Shown here: piece after piece, positions 9,897 to 17,191 of the stretch
Position numbering within the stretch: position 1 is the first letter of the stretch
Layout of the letters: the number at the start of each line of letters is the position of its first letter
NCBI GenBank assembly: GCA_017380575.1
Contig: JAFODS010000002.1
Span: forward strand, 1-64,000
DNA: 64,000 bases
Source: Clostridia bacterium
GTDB lineage: Bacteria; Bacillota; Clostridia; Oscillospirales; Acutalibacteraceae
Direction of reading: 5' to 3'
Notes under the pieces: generated by a model
Told to the model about the DNA's origin: nothing
The model's input: the letters and a program-made list of their open reading frames with translations, nothing else
Database searches by the model: none
Translations under genes and position numbers: made by a program

Positions 9897-10574
9897 ATGA
9901 AATCTTATTACATTCAACTTATAAGAAACGGTCTGACTGCAGGCAACGTAGGCGGACGTTATATCGGCCATACAGATGAAGAACTCAGCACAGAGGGAAT
10001 TGAGCAGATAAGGCAGATGAAAGAGGATTATAAATATCCGGATGTGGAAGCTGTTTTCTCAAGCCCACTGAAGCGTTGCACTCAGACAGCGAAGCTCATC
10101 TATCCTAACTGCGACCCGATAATCATCGACGGATTTATTGAATATAACTTCGGTGAGTTCGAAGGAAAATCTGCAGAGGAGCTTGAAAGTCATCCTGTTT
10201 TTCCGGATTGGCTTGCAGGTAAAAAGGGTGTTTCACCGCCATTCGGAGAGAGTAACGAGGATTTTTCGCAGAGAATTGCACAGACTATGGTAAAGGTTAT
10301 TGACGGTGTAATTCAGTCAGGCATAACCAAGACGGCAATCGTAACTCACGGTGGAGTTATTATGGCTCTTCTTGCGATGTTCGGTCTGCCCGAAGCTTCA
10401 ATGCACGAATGGCTCACTCCGGGCGGTTGCGGATATACTATCCGTGTCACTCCGTCACTCTGGTCACAGGGCAGAAAGTTTGAAGTCTTTGCACAGATTC
10501 CTGAAATCGAAGGCGAGGATGAATTCCGCGACATCGATGACGACTTCAACGTTGAAGATTTCTTGTATGATTAA
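9897..10574 (+). CDS. Histidine-phosphatase-superfamily protein with Asn at the nucleophile position
   Basis: A 225-residue protein of the phosphoglycerate-mutase-like branch 1 histidine phosphatase fold. Conserved parts are VFSSPLKRCTQTA near residue 56, the acidic YNFGEFEGKS near residue 83 and the second His in VTHGGVI near residue 149. The N-terminal RHG catalytic motif reads RNG: residue 11 is Asn, codon AAC at 9927-9929. The nucleophile that carries the phosphoryl group in this family is therefore absent, so it may be a non-catalytic binder or, less likely, contain a sequencing error. It lies 7 bases after glgA, implying a role linked to glycogen or sugar phosphates. Confidence 0.8.
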   Translation: MKSYYIQLIRNGLTAGNVGGRYIGHTDEELSTEGIEQIRQMKEDYKYPDVEAVFSSPLKRCTQTAKLIYPNCDPIIIDGFIEYNFGEFEGKSAEELESHPVFPDWLAGKKGVSPPFGESNEDFSQRIAQTMVKVIDGVIQSGITKTAIVTHGGVIMALLAMFGLPEASMHEWLTPGGCGYTIRVTPSLWSQGRKFEVFAQIPEIEGEDEFRDIDDDFNVEDFLYD

Positions 10575-10595
10575 TTTTTGAAAGCAGTGAATTTT

Positions 10596-11228
10596 ATGGA
10601 TTATATTTCACAGCTTATACAGCGGTATCCGATTCTTACGGAAAACGAAAAGGATATCCGTCTGTTTTGCGAAATGCTTATAAACTGTTATGAGTGGGGC
10701 GGTAAGCTTCTTATCTGCGGAAACGGAGGAAGCTGTGCCGATGCCGAGCATATTGCAGGCGAGCTGATGAAGGGTTTTCTGAAGAAAAGACCCTTGTCAG
10801 CAGAAAAAAAGGCTAAGATGCTTTCTTTGGCACCCGAGCTTGAAAACGTTAATCTCGATATGCTTCAGCAGGGTCTTCCTGTTTTCACGCTCAACAGCGG
10901 AGCAGCACTTACAACAGCTTTTGCCAACGATTGCGACCCTGACCTGATTTATGCTCAGCAGGTTCTTGCGACAGGCAGAAAGGGCGATGTTTTCCTCGGA
11001 ATAAGCACTTCGGGAAACGCAAAGAATGTTTATTCCGCAGCAGCCGTTGCAAAGTCAATGGGACTTAAAACAGCTGCTCTCTCAGGCAGAAACGGCGGAA
11101 AACTCAAGGATGTCTGCGATGTTTCAATCGTAGTGAAAGAGGAAGAAACCTTCAAAATTCAGGAGCTTCATCTCCCCGTCTACCACGCAATCTGCGCAAC
11201 AGTTGAAGAACATTTTTTTGAAGAATAA
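10596..11228 (+). CDS. SIS-domain sugar phosphate isomerase, GmhA-like
   Basis: A roughly 210-residue protein of the sedoheptulose-7-phosphate isomerase (GmhA/DiaA) family. It has the phosphate-binding loop CGNGGSCADAEHIAGELMKG near residue 37, a second substrate-binding loop GISTSGNAKN near residue 135 and a C-terminal acidic/His segment (ELHLPVYHAICATVEEHFF). In other organisms the product feeds heptose synthesis; no other heptose gene is visible here, so the substrate is open. An in-frame TTG at 10578 gives 6 more residues, but the ATG at 10596 is preferred; neither has a strong ribosome binding site. Last gene of the glycogen operon. Confidence 0.8.
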   Translation: MDYISQLIQRYPILTENEKDIRLFCEMLINCYEWGGKLLICGNGGSCADAEHIAGELMKGFLKKRPLSAEKKAKMLSLAPELENVNLDMLQQGLPVFTLNSGAALTTAFANDCDPDLIYAQQVLATGRKGDVFLGISTSGNAKNVYSAAAVAKSMGLKTAALSGRNGGKLKDVCDVSIVVKEEETFKIQELHLPVYHAICATVEEHFFEE

Positions 11229-11243
11229 TAATATTGAACTGAC

Positions 11244-11280
11244 AAAGCACACCCCGAAGCAATCTTTCGGGGTGTGCTTT
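11244..11280 (+). terminator. Strong hairpin ending the glycogen operon
   Basis: A perfect 15-bp inverted repeat (11244-11258 with 11266-11280) with a 7-base loop sits 16 bases after the last stop codon. The T tail is short, but stem length and position fit a terminator. Confidence 0.85.
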
Positions 11281-11300
11281 CTTGCAGATCAAAAAATGTC

Positions 11301-11328
11301 TTGATTTTTTCGGGAGGGGTGGTATTAT
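11301..11328 (+). promoter_or_regulatory. Promoter of the 74-residue small protein
   Basis: TTGATT at 11301-11306 and TATTAT at 11323-11328 are separated by 16 bases, 34 bases upstream of the small gene's start. Confidence 0.55.
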
Positions 11329-11361
11329 ATAGAAAATAAAACAAATCAAGGAGGAACTTTT

Positions 11362-11586
11362 ATGTCTTTTCTTGCAGCACTTATGGGAGCTATACCTGTG
11401 GCGTTAATTGCCGCTGTTTGTATTCCGATGTTGGTTTTTGAATTAGGAATTGAGGTTTTACCGTCACTTTTTAATCCGGATTTTTATACAGCGTTATTTG
11501 AAGGTATGTTAAACATTCCTGAGTTACAGCCGGATGCATTTTTGGATTATGTAAAGACTTTGCTTGAAAACGGAGTTGGACTGTAA
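11362..11586 (+). CDS. Small hydrophobic protein of unknown function (74 residues)
   Basis: I do not recognise a family. The first 25 or so residues are strongly hydrophobic (FLAALMGAIPVALIAAVCIPMLVF) and would form a membrane segment or uncleaved signal; the rest is acidic and amphipathic. It is convincing as a gene because it has its own promoter-like boxes, an AAGGAGG site 7 bases before the ATG and its own intrinsic terminator, so it is a monocistronic unit. It might be a small membrane peptide or a secreted peptide; nothing in the neighbours fixes the role. Confidence 0.7.
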   Translation: MSFLAALMGAIPVALIAAVCIPMLVFELGIEVLPSLFNPDFYTALFEGMLNIPELQPDAFLDYVKTLLENGVGL

Positions 11587-11596
11587 TAAACAGTTA

Positions 11597-11637
11597 AACG
11601 CTGTACCGATAATAATTTTCGGTACAGCGTTATTTTT
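11597..11637 (+). terminator. Intrinsic terminator after the small protein gene
   Basis: A perfect 13-bp stem (11597-11609 with 11619-11631) is followed by six Ts. It lies between convergent genes and may also serve the methyltransferase gene on the other strand. Confidence 0.88.
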
Positions 11638-11659
11638 TAAAAGATTTTAATTTGTCAGA

Positions 11660-13012
11660 CTAAACTTTTCTTAACCCTTTCGGATAATGATTTTTCGCTG
11701 TTCCGTTAACAACCTTTACTCCGCCGAGGGTGCATCCGTCAATGAGGGCTGTTGCCCAGCCGTTTTCGCAAGAGCAGGGAATAGTGTTACCCTTAAGATA
11801 GCTGTCTGCTTCTTCCGTTGTCAGCTCAATCTGCCTTTTAAAATTCTTTCCCATCGCCATAAAGAATTGGTGATGAGGCTGAACGTAATTTTTCTGCACC
11901 GTGCCGATTGTTACACCGCAGGAGAATGCAACACCTTTCGGAACAACGAAATCAGGTTCAAAATAAACAATGCTGTCTTTATATTTTTTAACGCAATTCT
12001 TGTCGTAATTGATGAGCGTTGAATCGAGAAAATCGAAAACAATTTTTTCTTCTGCCTTTGAAAGTTTTTCAAGGGCGTTTTCTCTTTTTATGCTGATGTA
12101 ATTAGCGTCCGTCTTTTTAAGGAGCGCAAGAAACTGTCCTTCGCCCTTTGAAACGTGAGGATAAAATCTTCTGCAGAAAGAAATATTTTCTGTTTTGCAA
12201 CCGTCAAAGAAAATACCGTCAGCTGTTGCATTCCTTACTTTTTCATTGACTTCAACAAGCTCAAAATTTTTGTTTTGTGAAAGAAATCTGTCAATGCACA
12301 TTTCATTCTCTTCAAGCGAATAAGTGCAGGTGGAATAAAGAAGATAACCTCCCTCGTCAACGAAATCCTTCGCATAGCTGAGAATTTCGTCCTGCCTTTG
12401 TGCACAAAGCTTAACGTTCTGCTCGCTCCATTCGTTGATTGCCGTTTCGTCCTTGCGGAACATTCCTTCACCTGAGCAGGGTGCATCAACGATGACAAGA
12501 TTGAATTCCTCTCCGAAAAGGGTGGAAAGTCTTTTAACATCTGAACAGGTTGTGATTGCATTTTTAATTCCCATTCTCTCGATGTTTCCTGTAAGGATTT
12601 TGCATCGCGACGGAATAATTTCGTTAGAAACAAGAAGTCCGTCCTTGAGCTCGTCTGCCGCTTGGGTTGATTTTCCGCCCGGTGCGGCACAAAGGTCAAG
12701 GATTTTCCAATCAGGCTTGATGTCTATACTTGCAACAACGCTCATCGCTGCAGGGTCCTGAATGTAAATCATACCTGCGTGGTGGTAAGGATGGTTGCCG
12801 ATTCCGTCATAATTAAAATAGTATGCACCGTCGGCATAACTGATTTTTTCACCGCCGAAAGGATTAATGTTTTCAAAATCCTCTGTCGATATTTTATTTG
12901 TGTTTATTCTGAAAGAACGGACGGGTAAATCGTCAAAAGAAGCGATAAATTTTTCGTAATCGTCGCCTAAAAGTTCTTTCATTCTTGTTGTAAATTCCTT
13001 AGGTAAATTCAT
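11660..13012 (-). CDS. rsmF: RsmF/NOL1-NOP2-Sun family RNA m5C methyltransferase
   Basis: A 450-residue S-adenosylmethionine-dependent cytosine-5 RNA methyltransferase. It has the SAM-binding LDLCAAPGGKS, the catalytic motif DAPCSGEGMFRKDE, the second cysteine motif STCTYSLEENE and a C-terminal PUA-like domain ending KNHYPKGLRKV, the layout of RsmF-like enzymes that modify 16S rRNA. The open frame runs further upstream into the rsmE gene, but the ATG at 13012 is chosen: AAGGTG lies 6-10 bases upstream and the product then starts MNLPKEF as in relatives. It begins 10 bases after the rsmE stop, so the two form an operon. Confidence 0.88.
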   Translation of the reverse strand: MNLPKEFTTRMKELLGDDYEKFIASFDDLPVRSFRINTNKISTEDFENINPFGGEKISYADGAYYFNYDGIGNHPYHHAGMIYIQDPAAMSVVASIDIKPDWKILDLCAAPGGKSTQAADELKDGLLVSNEIIPSRCKILTGNIERMGIKNAITTCSDVKRLSTLFGEEFNLVIVDAPCSGEGMFRKDETAINEWSEQNVKLCAQRQDEILSYAKDFVDEGGYLLYSTCTYSLEENEMCIDRFLSQNKNFELVEVNEKVRNATADGIFFDGCKTENISFCRRFYPHVSKGEGQFLALLKKTDANYISIKRENALEKLSKAEEKIVFDFLDSTLINYDKNCVKKYKDSIVYFEPDFVVPKGVAFSCGVTIGTVQKNYVQPHHQFFMAMGKNFKRQIELTTEEADSYLKGNTIPCSCENGWATALIDGCTLGGVKVVNGTAKNHYPKGLRKV

Positions 13013-13022
13013 TTCGTTCACC

Positions 13023-13766
13023 TTATAAATTAGCTTCAATGTTAAACATACAGATTGCAAGAACCGCAATGCTTGCAGTTTCTGTGCGAAGAATTCTCTT
13101 GCCGAGTGAAACAATTTCTCCGCCTGCAGCCTTGGCTTTTTCAATTTCTTTTTCCTCGTAACCGCCCTCGGGACCGATGAAAATTCCGATTGTCATTCCG
13201 CTTTTCACCTGCGAGAGCTTGTCCCTTAAAGCCGCCATACTGTCGGCACATTCGTAGGGGACAAGAAGCAGGTCAAAGCTTTCTGCAATTTTCAAAGCTT
13301 CAGCGAAGGGGACAGGCTCGTGAATTTCGGGAATGACCGTTCTGCCCGATTGTTTTGCCGCACTTTCGCTGATTGACTGCCAGCGCGATGTCTTGCCTTT
13401 TTTCTTTTTATCGTCAAGCTTAACAACACATCGTGTCATCTCTACAGGGTAAATCTCGCTTACGCCAAGCTCGACGCCTTTCTGTATAATCAGCTCCATT
13501 TTATCTGCCTTTGGAAGACCTTGAAAAAGCACAAGCTTTACGGGAAGCTCGTTGCTCATAAGCTGACCTTCTTCGATTTCCGCAACAATCCTGTCGTCAT
13601 AAATTTCACTTACGGAACAGCAGTAGCTTCCGCCGTTGCCGTCATTGGCAACAAAACGTTCTCCGACCTTCATACGAAGCACATTTTTGATGTGATTTAC
13701 GTCGTTTCCGACAATTTCGATATATTGTTCAGAAATATTTTCAGGAGAAACAAAAAAATGAAACAT
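13023..13766 (-). CDS. rsmE: 16S rRNA m3U1498 methyltransferase
   Basis: Methylates N3 of U1498 in 16S rRNA. The 247-residue protein has the N-terminal PUA-like RNA-binding domain (residues 1-70) and the SPOUT trefoil-knot domain with GIFIGPEGGYEEKE and the C-terminal LGKRILRTETASIAVLA signature. First gene of a two-gene rRNA-methylation operon with the rsmF homologue downstream. A promoter TTGAAA-N17-TATACT is readable upstream on the same strand (13838-13810). Confidence 0.94.
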   Translation of the reverse strand: MFHFFVSPENISEQYIEIVGNDVNHIKNVLRMKVGERFVANDGNGGSYCCSVSEIYDDRIVAEIEEGQLMSNELPVKLVLFQGLPKADKMELIIQKGVELGVSEIYPVEMTRCVVKLDDKKKKGKTSRWQSISESAAKQSGRTVIPEIHEPVPFAEALKIAESFDLLLVPYECADSMAALRDKLSQVKSGMTIGIFIGPEGGYEEKEIEKAKAAGGEIVSLGKRILRTETASIAVLAICMFNIEANL

Positions 13767-13809
13767 ACAGAAAAACTCCTTTTTCTACTATAAGTAGTAT
13801 ATATCTAAA

Positions 13810-13838
13810 AGTATAACATCACATCTTCCGTTTTTCAA
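13810..13838 (-). promoter_or_regulatory. Promoter of the rsmE-rsmF operon
   Basis: On the minus strand TTGAAA (13838-13833) and TATACT (13815-13810) are 17 bases apart, 44 bases upstream of the rsmE start. Confidence 0.6.
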
Positions 13839-13882
13839 TGCAAACGGTGTCTGATTTTGCGAAAAGTTTAAATTTATTTGGG

Positions 13883-13911
13883 TTGACTTATTTTGGAAAA
13901 GGGAATATAAT
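13883..13911 (+). promoter_or_regulatory. Promoter of the DUF4474-like gene
   Basis: TTGACT at 13883-13888 and TATAAT at 13906-13911 have a 17-base spacer. It diverges from the rsmE promoter 45 bases away. Confidence 0.7.
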
Positions 13912-13939
13912 TACTTGACTAACCTTAGGAGGGTGTAAA

Positions 13940-15118
13940 ATGACTAAGAGAATTTTGGCTATTGTTCTTGCTTTGATTACTGCTTTTTCAATTGCAGCCG
14001 TACCCGCAGGAGCAGCAGTACAGCAGGAAAGAAAAGCTGTAAACATTATTGATATCTGGAAGAACGGATACGATATGCCTGACGTTGGTGATGTGCTTGA
14101 ATCAATGTTCACAATCAGCAGTCTTATGTATCAGGCAACGGGCTTGCCGTTTTTCTCTGACGAAGTTATCGTTGTAACTGTTAACGATACACTTCAAGGC
14201 ATTGTTGATGGTATTTTAGAAACAACAGGAGTTGACTTCAGTAAAATTTACAAGAGTCTTCCTCAGTCAAATCAGCTTGCAGAGCTTGTAACTGAGTCTA
14301 TGCAGCTCGATATCCCTGCAACACAGGCTTATCTGTTTCAAATGTCAGACCAGTGCTTCAAAAACGGAAATGCACTTTTTGGTGTAATACTCAGAATGAC
14401 AGAGCTTTGGCTCGGTATTGTTGATGAGGTTCACCTTACAACAAAGCCGTATCCCGCAGAGCCCGGTTGCGAAGAGATTGGCTTCATTGTAACTTACCGC
14501 GACGGCAGAACAGAAGAGGTTTATTCAGGTATTCTTTATGATACGGTAAACAATGCTTTTGTTGGTAAGAACGGTCAGCCTGCAATTTTTGGTTATTATC
14601 TTGACCTTAACACTAACCTTGTTTATACAGGTATCGATGTATGGCAGAGAAACATGGGTTTCAACATTTTCTATGATATTTTCTGCTACCTTACACCGTT
14701 CTTCTTCCACTATACAACCCAGCGTGTAAAGTTTGTTTACCAGGGTAAGGACTGGATGTTCCAGATGTGGAAGGGTCGTTATGCAATTGCAAACGGCGGT
14801 GAGCTTGGTATCTACACTCGTGACGAAAGCAAGATCGGTTCATTCTACGATTGCGGTTCAGATGAGGATATGCTTGTTATGTCAATCGCTGTTTATCACG
14901 AAGATGAACTTATCTTCAAGCGTGATCCGATGCTCCATTGGTGGGTAACAGGCTTCGCAATCAGCGATACAGCTTATCTTCCCGAATCACTCACCTTGAT
15001 TGCGACAATCACAATGAGAGATAAAGAGATGCTTGACCTTGCTGTTGAGGCATTCGCAAAGAAGAAGGGTATCATCGACTACGAAGTTGACGGACTCGAC
15101 GTTACAATTACATGGTAA
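13940..15118 (+). CDS. Secreted protein, probable DUF4474 domain
   Basis: A 392-residue exported protein. Residues 1-26 are a signal peptide (KRILAIVLALITAFSIAAVPAGAAV). The C-terminal half, about residues 230-385, with RVKFVYQGKDWMFQMWKGRY, ANGGELGIYTR and HWWVTGF, looks like the DUF4474 family common in secreted Clostridia proteins; I assign that from memory of the motif pattern. No catalytic motif is evident. It is a single-gene unit with its own promoter, an AGGAGGGTG site and a downstream terminator. Function unknown. Confidence 0.75.
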   Translation: MTKRILAIVLALITAFSIAAVPAGAAVQQERKAVNIIDIWKNGYDMPDVGDVLESMFTISSLMYQATGLPFFSDEVIVVTVNDTLQGIVDGILETTGVDFSKIYKSLPQSNQLAELVTESMQLDIPATQAYLFQMSDQCFKNGNALFGVILRMTELWLGIVDEVHLTTKPYPAEPGCEEIGFIVTYRDGRTEEVYSGILYDTVNNAFVGKNGQPAIFGYYLDLNTNLVYTGIDVWQRNMGFNIFYDIFCYLTPFFFHYTTQRVKFVYQGKDWMFQMWKGRYAIANGGELGIYTRDESKIGSFYDCGSDEDMLVMSIAVYHEDELIFKRDPMLHWWVTGFAISDTAYLPESLTLIATITMRDKEMLDLAVEAFAKKKGIIDYEVDGLDVTITW

Positions 15119-15126
15119 AAAATATT

Positions 15127-15158
15127 GGTGCTGTTGCTTTTGCAACAGCACCTTTTTT
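15127..15158 (+). terminator. Intrinsic terminator, probably bidirectional
   Basis: A perfect 11-bp stem (15127-15137 with 15142-15152) is followed by six Ts. On the opposite strand an A-rich flank also gives a T run, so it can end both the secreted-protein gene and the convergent spore-protein gene. Confidence 0.88.
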
Positions 15159-15169
15159 GTGAAATAATT

Positions 15170-15361
15170 TTATTTCATATTCTTTTCGTAAGATTCGATC
15201 ATCTTCTTAACCATCTGACCGCCGACAGAACCTGCCTGCTTTGATGTGAGGTCGCCGTTGTAACCGTTCTTAAGGTTAACGCCTACTTCAGCAGCAGCCT
15301 CCATCTTGAAACGGTTGAGAGCTTCCTTTGCCTCGGGAACTACGTTCTTGTTGCTTGACAT
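15170..15361 (-). CDS. Alpha/beta-type small acid-soluble spore protein
   Basis: A 63-residue DNA-binding protein that coats and protects DNA in the dormant spore. It shows the family core FKMEAAAEVG, GDLTSKQAGSVGGQMVKKMI, including the GPR-protease-like acidic region and the conserved SxxxGxVGGxMVKxMI. An AAAGGAGTG site precedes the ATG. It is monocistronic. Expression should be forespore-specific (sigma-G) but I could not read a confident sigma-G promoter. It is direct evidence that the organism carries sporulation genes. Confidence 0.95.
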   Translation of the reverse strand: MSSNKNVVPEAKEALNRFKMEAAAEVGVNLKNGYNGDLTSKQAGSVGGQMVKKMIESYEKNMK

Positions 15362-15483
15362 AACTTTTCACTCCTTTTAAAAGATTTCTTGCGTCTGCAT
15401 TATTATTGTTGTAATCAGAATGAAAATTATTAATGTCAATTTTTTGCGATTGAGGCAGTTTTTGAATAAAAACAATTAAATGT

Positions 15484-16803
15484 TTACCAATCAAGATTTT
15501 GATAATACGGTCCGTTTTCGAACTCGTCGTGTCCGCAACATGATGAAGCAATATACCGCATCTTCTGCTCCGTATCATTATAAGCTCCAATAAGATATGA
15601 GCAACCCATCTTCTCCTCGTTTATATAATAAATTACTGTCCAATTACCCCTGGTTTCAATTCTATATCCGTTGTTTTCTTTTCTTTGGTTTATAAGATAT
15701 TCTTTGTGCTCCTCATTTGTTTCAAGTTGAGAAATGGTGAAAAGATCATTTTCCAGACATATATCACCGGGAAGAGACTTTTTTGCTCTTTCATATTCAT
15801 CGTCACTCAATACCCATTCGGCACATATATCGTATGTGCCATAGTTACAGCCCGGACAAGAAGTTAATTTATAATAATATTTTGTTGTGTCCGGAACCTT
15901 GGGGTTATATGGGTAATGAGAAGTTATTTTTGCACTTAAAGGGATTTTTTGGGGGAATATATCGTATATCGGATAGTTACTGTAGTCGCTGTTAAACTCT
16001 GAGTCAAGAACATCATCAAATTCCATATAGTTTTCAATATCTGCTGTTTGTGAATAAAAAGGCGAAGGGCAAAAAGCCGCCAGAAAAATCGAAAAAGGTG
16101 TTAATGCAATACAACCGATTATTGAAATTCCGACCAAAACGGCAGTTATTCTCTTGGCTTTTCCTCGGTTGATTTTTATAAAACGTTTTCCTGTACTTCT
16201 CCAAAGTACCAATATTGATAGTGCAATCAAAAATAACCAGCAACTATGAACACACAAAAAAGCAAGTATATCGGGATCAAAACGAATAAAACGAAAATCG
16301 AAAATAATCTCACATATCATGATCAGAAAAACAACCGAAAAAAGTAAAAGAAGACTAGCAAAAATAATTAATACCGCTTTCTTAACCTTTTCTTTAACAG
16401 TCAGATCCAAGTCTTCGAGGGGGATTTCGTTTTTCTCAACAGTTGCCGAAAGAGAGGCACATATCGTTTCTATGGTTACTTCCTCATTAAACGAAATATT
16501 TTTTAATTTTTCAACGATTATAGTTTTGTGGTTTATTTCAGCTTTTGCTTCTTCTATATATTTTTTTATTACCTCTTCTGTTTCTGTCTTATCAATTATG
16601 TTTTTAATATCTGCAATCGAAAATCCCGCTTTTCGGAGCATTGCGATGTTGTTAAGTCGTTCAATATCACTTTCAGAAAATTCAATGCTCTTTCTTCCGC
16701 TAAAAGATTCTTCTATGCTTGGAGTGAAAAGACCGTTGTCAATATATAATCTGATTGCTCGGTCAGTTAATCCTGTCCGTTCAATTGCCTCTTTAATTTT
16801 CAT
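15484..16803 (-). CDS. Membrane-anchored MerR-family regulator with extracytoplasmic C-terminal domain
   Basis: A 439-residue one-component sensor. Residues 1-70 are a MerR winged helix (KIKEAIERTGLTDRAIRLYI, LRKAGFSIADIKNII), residues 75-105 a predicted dimerisation helix, then three hydrophobic segments at about 143-168, 180-201 and 220-243. The Arg/Lys-rich loop at 202-219 fits a cytoplasmic location, leaving residues 245-439 outside. That outer domain has a CPGCNYGTYDIC cluster and SSCCGHDEF, which could form disulfides or bind metal. No family known to me covers the outer domain. An AAAGGAGG site precedes the ATG. The gene's own promoter has MerR-type geometry, suggesting autoregulation. 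Confidence 0.82.
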   Translation of the reverse strand: MKIKEAIERTGLTDRAIRLYIDNGLFTPSIEESFSGRKSIEFSESDIERLNNIAMLRKAGFSIADIKNIIDKTETEEVIKKYIEEAKAEINHKTIIVEKLKNISFNEEVTIETICASLSATVEKNEIPLEDLDLTVKEKVKKAVLIIFASLLLLFSVVFLIMICEIIFDFRFIRFDPDILAFLCVHSCWLFLIALSILVLWRSTGKRFIKINRGKAKRITAVLVGISIIGCIALTPFSIFLAAFCPSPFYSQTADIENYMEFDDVLDSEFNSDYSNYPIYDIFPQKIPLSAKITSHYPYNPKVPDTTKYYYKLTSCPGCNYGTYDICAEWVLSDDEYERAKKSLPGDICLENDLFTISQLETNEEHKEYLINQRKENNGYRIETRGNWTVIYYINEEKMGCSYLIGAYNDTEQKMRYIASSCCGHDEFENGPYYQNLDW

Positions 16804-16824
16804 AAACAGCCTCCTTTCAATCCA

Positions 16825-16855
16825 ATAATAAACTTTTACCTTAGGTGAATGTCAA
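16825..16855 (-). promoter_or_regulatory. MerR-type promoter/operator of the membrane MerR gene
   Basis: On the minus strand TTGACA (16855-16850) and TATTAT (16830-16825) are separated by 19 bases instead of 17. The spacer holds the small palindrome ACCTTAGGT read on the plus strand at 16838-16846. Overlong 19-20 bp spacers with a dyad in the spacer are the established signature of promoters activated by MerR-family proteins, so this is a likely autoregulatory site. The start of transcription would fall right at the ribosome binding site. Confidence 0.6.
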
Positions 16856-17027
16856 GTGTTTTTATAACTAAAGTATAACATTTAACGGTTTTTACTTCAA
16901 TATGCCGATTTTATACAATCATAATGCTTATATCCCTATGACGTTCAATTGGTTTATAGCAATGCGTAAGCGGGCAATAGATTTCACAAAATCTGCCATT
17001 TCAAAACAAAGATAGCTTTCGAAAGTG

Positions 17028-17055
17028 TTGACAAAACTGATGAGTGTGATATAAT
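17028..17055 (+). promoter_or_regulatory. Consensus promoter of the V-ATPase operon
   Basis: TTGACA at 17028-17033 and TATAAT at 17050-17055 with a 16-base spacer. Both hexamers are perfect consensus. The transcript would start near 17062, leaving a 130-base leader before the first gene. Confidence 0.75.
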
Positions 17056-17078
17056 ATTTGGTATTAATATTGAAAACG

Positions 17079-17127
17079 AAAGGAACCAGCTGTCTGTAGG
17101 GGATTGTTGGTTTCTTTATGTTTTTTT
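17079..17127 (+). promoter_or_regulatory. Terminator-like hairpin in the V-ATPase leader (candidate attenuator)
   Basis: Within the untranslated leader, 17079-17088 pairs with 17108-17117 (10 bp, one G-U), followed by ATG and seven Ts. This has the form of an intrinsic terminator located between promoter and first gene, so read-through would control the operon. A second small hairpin (17159-17175, ACAGTT/AACTGT) sits right before the ribosome binding site. The rest of 16856-17191 shows nothing else I can name. Confidence 0.5.
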
Positions 17128-17191
17128 AGAGTAAAATACGTAAAAAATAAACATAAACACAGTTCTAAAAACTGTAAAAGGAGACTGTAAT

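Noticed and set aside
11660..13144. Longer N-terminus for the RsmF homologue
   Set aside because: The extra 44 residues are rsmE sequence in another frame; the ATG at 13012 has a ribosome binding site and a family-like start.
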